In this document: positions 62,191-64,000 of the stretch, piece after piece
Layout: the number at the start of each line of letters is the position of its first letter
Numbering within the stretch: position 1 is the first letter of the stretch
Assembly: GCA_040382055.1 (NCBI GenBank)
Contig: JBEIGE010000003.1
Span: 62,001-126,000, forward strand
Source of the DNA: JBEIGE01 sp040382055
GTDB lineage: Bacteria; Pseudomonadota; Gammaproteobacteria; Burkholderiales; Burkholderiaceae_C
DNA length: 64,000 bases
Reading direction: 5' to 3'
Translations under genes and position numbers: made by a program
The notes under the pieces: model-generated
Told to the model about the DNA's origin: nothing
What the model saw: only the letters and a program-made list of their open reading frames with translations
The model's database searches: none

Positions 62191-62655
62191 TCAGCCTTCG
62201 CCCCACCGGGCATCTACCTCGGCCAACATGTCACCCAGGGCTTTGGCGTCGTGGGGGTCTTCAGCGGTGTTCATGGCGTCTTCCAGTACATCGCGGATGT
62301 GTTCGGCGCTGACCAACTCCATGTCCCACTGAGGGAACAATCGTTCGCGGGATTCCTCGACTTCACTGATCATGTATATCTGCTTATGCCGATGGTCGGC
62401 ATGCAGCAGCTGCATCAGATGTTCAATACTCTGGCGCGGCCCTTCTAGCCACTGAAAGAAAATGCCACCCCCAAAAACCAGCATGCCGGTAATGCCAAAG
62501 CGTGGGTTGTTGCGGTGCGAGGTGGCGACGATGCGGTTGACATCGTCATCGTTGATGCCATCGACCGCCCGGCTGCAGTAAACCACGTTGAACAGCAGAG
62601 GGGGGTCTTGCCCAAAATTTGGCTCGTCACCGAAAGCGCTTAGGTCATTGAGCAT
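62191..62655 (-). CDS. BLUF-domain blue-light sensor protein
   Basis: The 154-residue protein has a BLUF domain at residues 20-115. The flavin-site residues are all present: Tyr26 (VVYCSRA), Asn50 (RNNPRFGITG), Gln68 (IFFQWLEGP), Trp110 and Met112 (FPQWDM), matching Tyr21, Asn45, Gln63, Trp104 and Met106 of AppA. After the domain there is only a helical tail of about 40 residues with no output enzyme, so signalling must go through protein contact. It starts 3 nt after the stop of a flavin monooxygenase gene, so the two are co-transcribed. Confidence 0.93.
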   Translation of the reverse strand: MLNDLSAFGDEPNFGQDPPLLFNVVYCSRAVDGINDDDVNRIVATSHRNNPRFGITGMLVFGGGIFFQWLEGPRQSIEHLMQLLHADHRHKQIYMISEVEESRERLFPQWDMELVSAEHIRDVLEDAMNTAEDPHDAKALGDMLAEVDARWGEG

Positions 62656-62658
62656 GGT

Positions 62659-64000
62659 TTATTCCAGCATGAAGGTGTCGAAGTATGCCGCAAGCGCCTT
62701 GTGAGCATCCAGCGCAAGCACGTGGCCTATGTACTGGTCAGGGCGCACGACCACCAGGCAGCCTTGCTCACGGTTGATACCACGCATGTCAAAAATATCC
62801 TGCCCGTTTTTCAGATCAGGGCAGAAGACCTTCTCGTAGTCGTACAAGCCGTACCAGCCCTTTTGTGGCAACAGCAGGCTGGGTAAGCCATTGGCGGCAA
62901 GGGCTTGGGACAATTCAGGCGCGGGCTGTTGAAAGATGGCACGTAGATCGAAAACCGAATCCACATCGTCGCCGGTGCGGTTGAATTTGCGAACCGGCGA
63001 GTGGGGCGATTCAGCCAAAAACCTGCACAGTGCGCGAATGCCTGATTGGTTTTCCTGCGGGTCGTTACAGCCTGCAAAAGCGTACAGACGCCAACGCCCG
63101 TCGGCCCGGGCAACATGCCCCAGGTGCAACGGCCGGGCATCCGAAAGCCGCACCACCGGTGCCGAATGAAATCGGGTTCCAATGACAAAACCACTGGCCA
63201 GGGGCTGGTAAGTGGCATCGCCACAGATCATGGAGGTTTTGTAGTGGGTGCCCATGCCCGCGGTAAAACGCGCGTGTCGCTCAAAGTAGGTCTGGAATTC
63301 TTTCGGATCTACGCCCACTGATGTGGTGTTTGAAGCGGCCTCTTGAGCTTGGGCCTGTTTGGGGCGGTCACTGAACATCTTGGCCCACTCACGATCAAAG
63401 TCGATGAGTTCCTGGGCCACAACCTGGCGCTCTTGCGTATAGGTGTGCAACAACTCAGGCGCGCATTGACCGCGCAAAACGGAAGCCAACTTCCAGCCGA
63501 GGTTAAAGCTGTCCTGCATGGAAAAATTCATGCCTTGGCCAGCCTTGGGGCTGTGGGTGTGGCAAGCATCTCCGGCAATGAAGACACGGGGCAGTTGGGC
63601 GTCCATGGGCTCGGCTTGAACGTCGTCGTATTTGTCGCAGATGCGTTGGCCTATCTCGTACACCGACCACCAGGGCACCTGTTTGACATCCAGGGTGTAG
63701 GGATGCAGGATGCGCCGTGCCGTGGCAATCAGGTCTTCCACGGTGATCTTGCGGCTAGCCACGCGTTCGTCCTCACCGAGCTTGTCCATCTCAACGTACA
63801 GCCTGACCAAATAACCACCCTCACGCGGAATGATGAGCAGGTTGCCGCCGTTGGCAGACTGAACGGCCACCTTGAAGCGGATGTCCGGAAAGTCTGTGAT
63901 GGCCAGTACGTCCATGACACCCCAAGCCTGGTTGGCGGAATCTCCCACCAGACTGCGCCCCATGGACTTGCGCACGGCACTGCGGGCACCATCGCAGCCC
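62659..64000 (-). CDS. Phenol-2-monooxygenase-type FAD monooxygenase, 5'-truncated
   Basis: The frame runs off the right edge and reads GCDGARSAVRKSMG at the boundary, so the start lies outside. The visible part of about 446 residues has FIAGDACHTHSPKAGQGMN (the GD motif that binds FAD ribityl), then the phenol-hydroxylase dimerisation/thioredoxin-like domain with RPLHLGHVARADGRWRLYAF and VVRPDQYIGHV near the end. Family members hydroxylate phenol or 3-hydroxybenzoate in the ortho/para position using NADPH. The exact substrate is not readable from the fragment. A BLUF sensor gene follows 3 nt later. Confidence 0.9.
   Translation of the reverse strand, partial: GCDGARSAVRKSMGRSLVGDSANQAWGVMDVLAITDFPDIRFKVAVQSANGGNLLIIPREGGYLVRLYVEMDKLGEDERVASRKITVEDLIATARRILHPYTLDVKQVPWWSVYEIGQRICDKYDDVQAEPMDAQLPRVFIAGDACHTHSPKAGQGMNFSMQDSFNLGWKLASVLRGQCAPELLHTYTQERQVVAQELIDFDREWAKMFSDRPKQAQAQEAASNTTSVGVDPKEFQTYFERHARFTAGMGTHYKTSMICGDATYQPLASGFVIGTRFHSAPVVRLSDARPLHLGHVARADGRWRLYAFAGCNDPQENQSGIRALCRFLAESPHSPVRKFNRTGDDVDSVFDLRAIFQQPAPELSQALAANGLPSLLLPQKGWYGLYDYEKVFCPDLKNGQDIFDMRGINREQGCLVVVRPDQYIGHVLALDAHKALAAYFDTFMLE

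Noticed and set aside
1..64000. CRISPR arrays, integrases, IS transposases, restriction or toxin-antitoxin systems
   Set aside because: I looked for repeated spacers and for typical motifs of these proteins and saw none in this window.

Overview
The window reads as chromosomal DNA of a betaproteobacterium of the order Burkholderiales, most likely a Comamonadaceae member close to Rhodoferax or Polaromonas. The reasons are the high GC content, orphan Bug-type solute receptors, the rib/nusB/nrdR/glyA neighbourhood, a Burkholderiales-style fimT-pilVWXY1E minor-pilin cluster, and the accA-tilS-lysC-tRNA-Ser order. This assignment is inference from gene content and protein style; no database was searched.

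Layout. 1-2306: 3' part of a large FAD/Fe-S oxidoreductase. 2392-7201 (minus): a five-gene catabolic-looking operon with two Bug receptors, a polysaccharide-deacetylase-fold hydrolase, and an AtuA protein with its C-terminal domain as a separate small protein. 7238-12160 (minus): RNA-modification genes (RluA-type synthase, trmB, gluQ), a flavin oxidoreductase and a LysR regulator, divergent from a pirin and a flavodoxin-like gene. 13634-19991: trhO, dnaE and tolQRA. 20041-25339 (minus): an aminotransferase that lacks the usual PLP-binding Asp, nusB, and riboflavin genes ribH, ribB (fused to a degenerate GTP cyclohydrolase II domain), ribE and ribD. 25423-33374 (plus): type IV pilus minor pilins and the tip protein PilY1. 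33384-36077 (minus): nrdR, glyA and a lytic transglycosylase. 36390-42859 (plus): a DUF748 (AsmA-like) envelope protein and a DUF349 protein. 42899-47237 (minus): lpxH, two cyclophilins, an L,D-transpeptidase and a TPR protein that share a C-terminal domain. 47456-52758 (plus): cysS, alkA-type glycosylase, accA, tilS, lysC, followed by tRNA-Ser(GCU) and its terminator.

52940-62143 (plus) is the most distinctive region: a group-4-capsule (gfc/yjb) secretion cluster. It holds a gfcA-like secreted peptide gene with 45-bp repeats, a gfcB lipoprotein gene, one giant gene fusing GfcC, YjbH/GfcD and a PAP2-phosphatase-like domain, a long gfcE/wza exporter gene, wzz, and a dedicated RfaH (NusG-paralogue) elongation factor. 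An intrinsic terminator lies between gfcA and gfcB, and an ops-like motif lies upstream, so RfaH-dependent antitermination of this operon is a testable model. No glycosyltransferase, flippase or polymerase gene is present, so the sugar-building genes must be elsewhere.

62191-64000 (minus): a canonical BLUF blue-light sensor gene starts 3 nt after the stop of a phenol-hydroxylase-type flavin monooxygenase, whose 5' end lies outside the window. The window also carries several 17-nt palindromes of the form GCTNNN-N5-NNNAGC, three of them in frame inside genes. They may belong to a dispersed repeat family.
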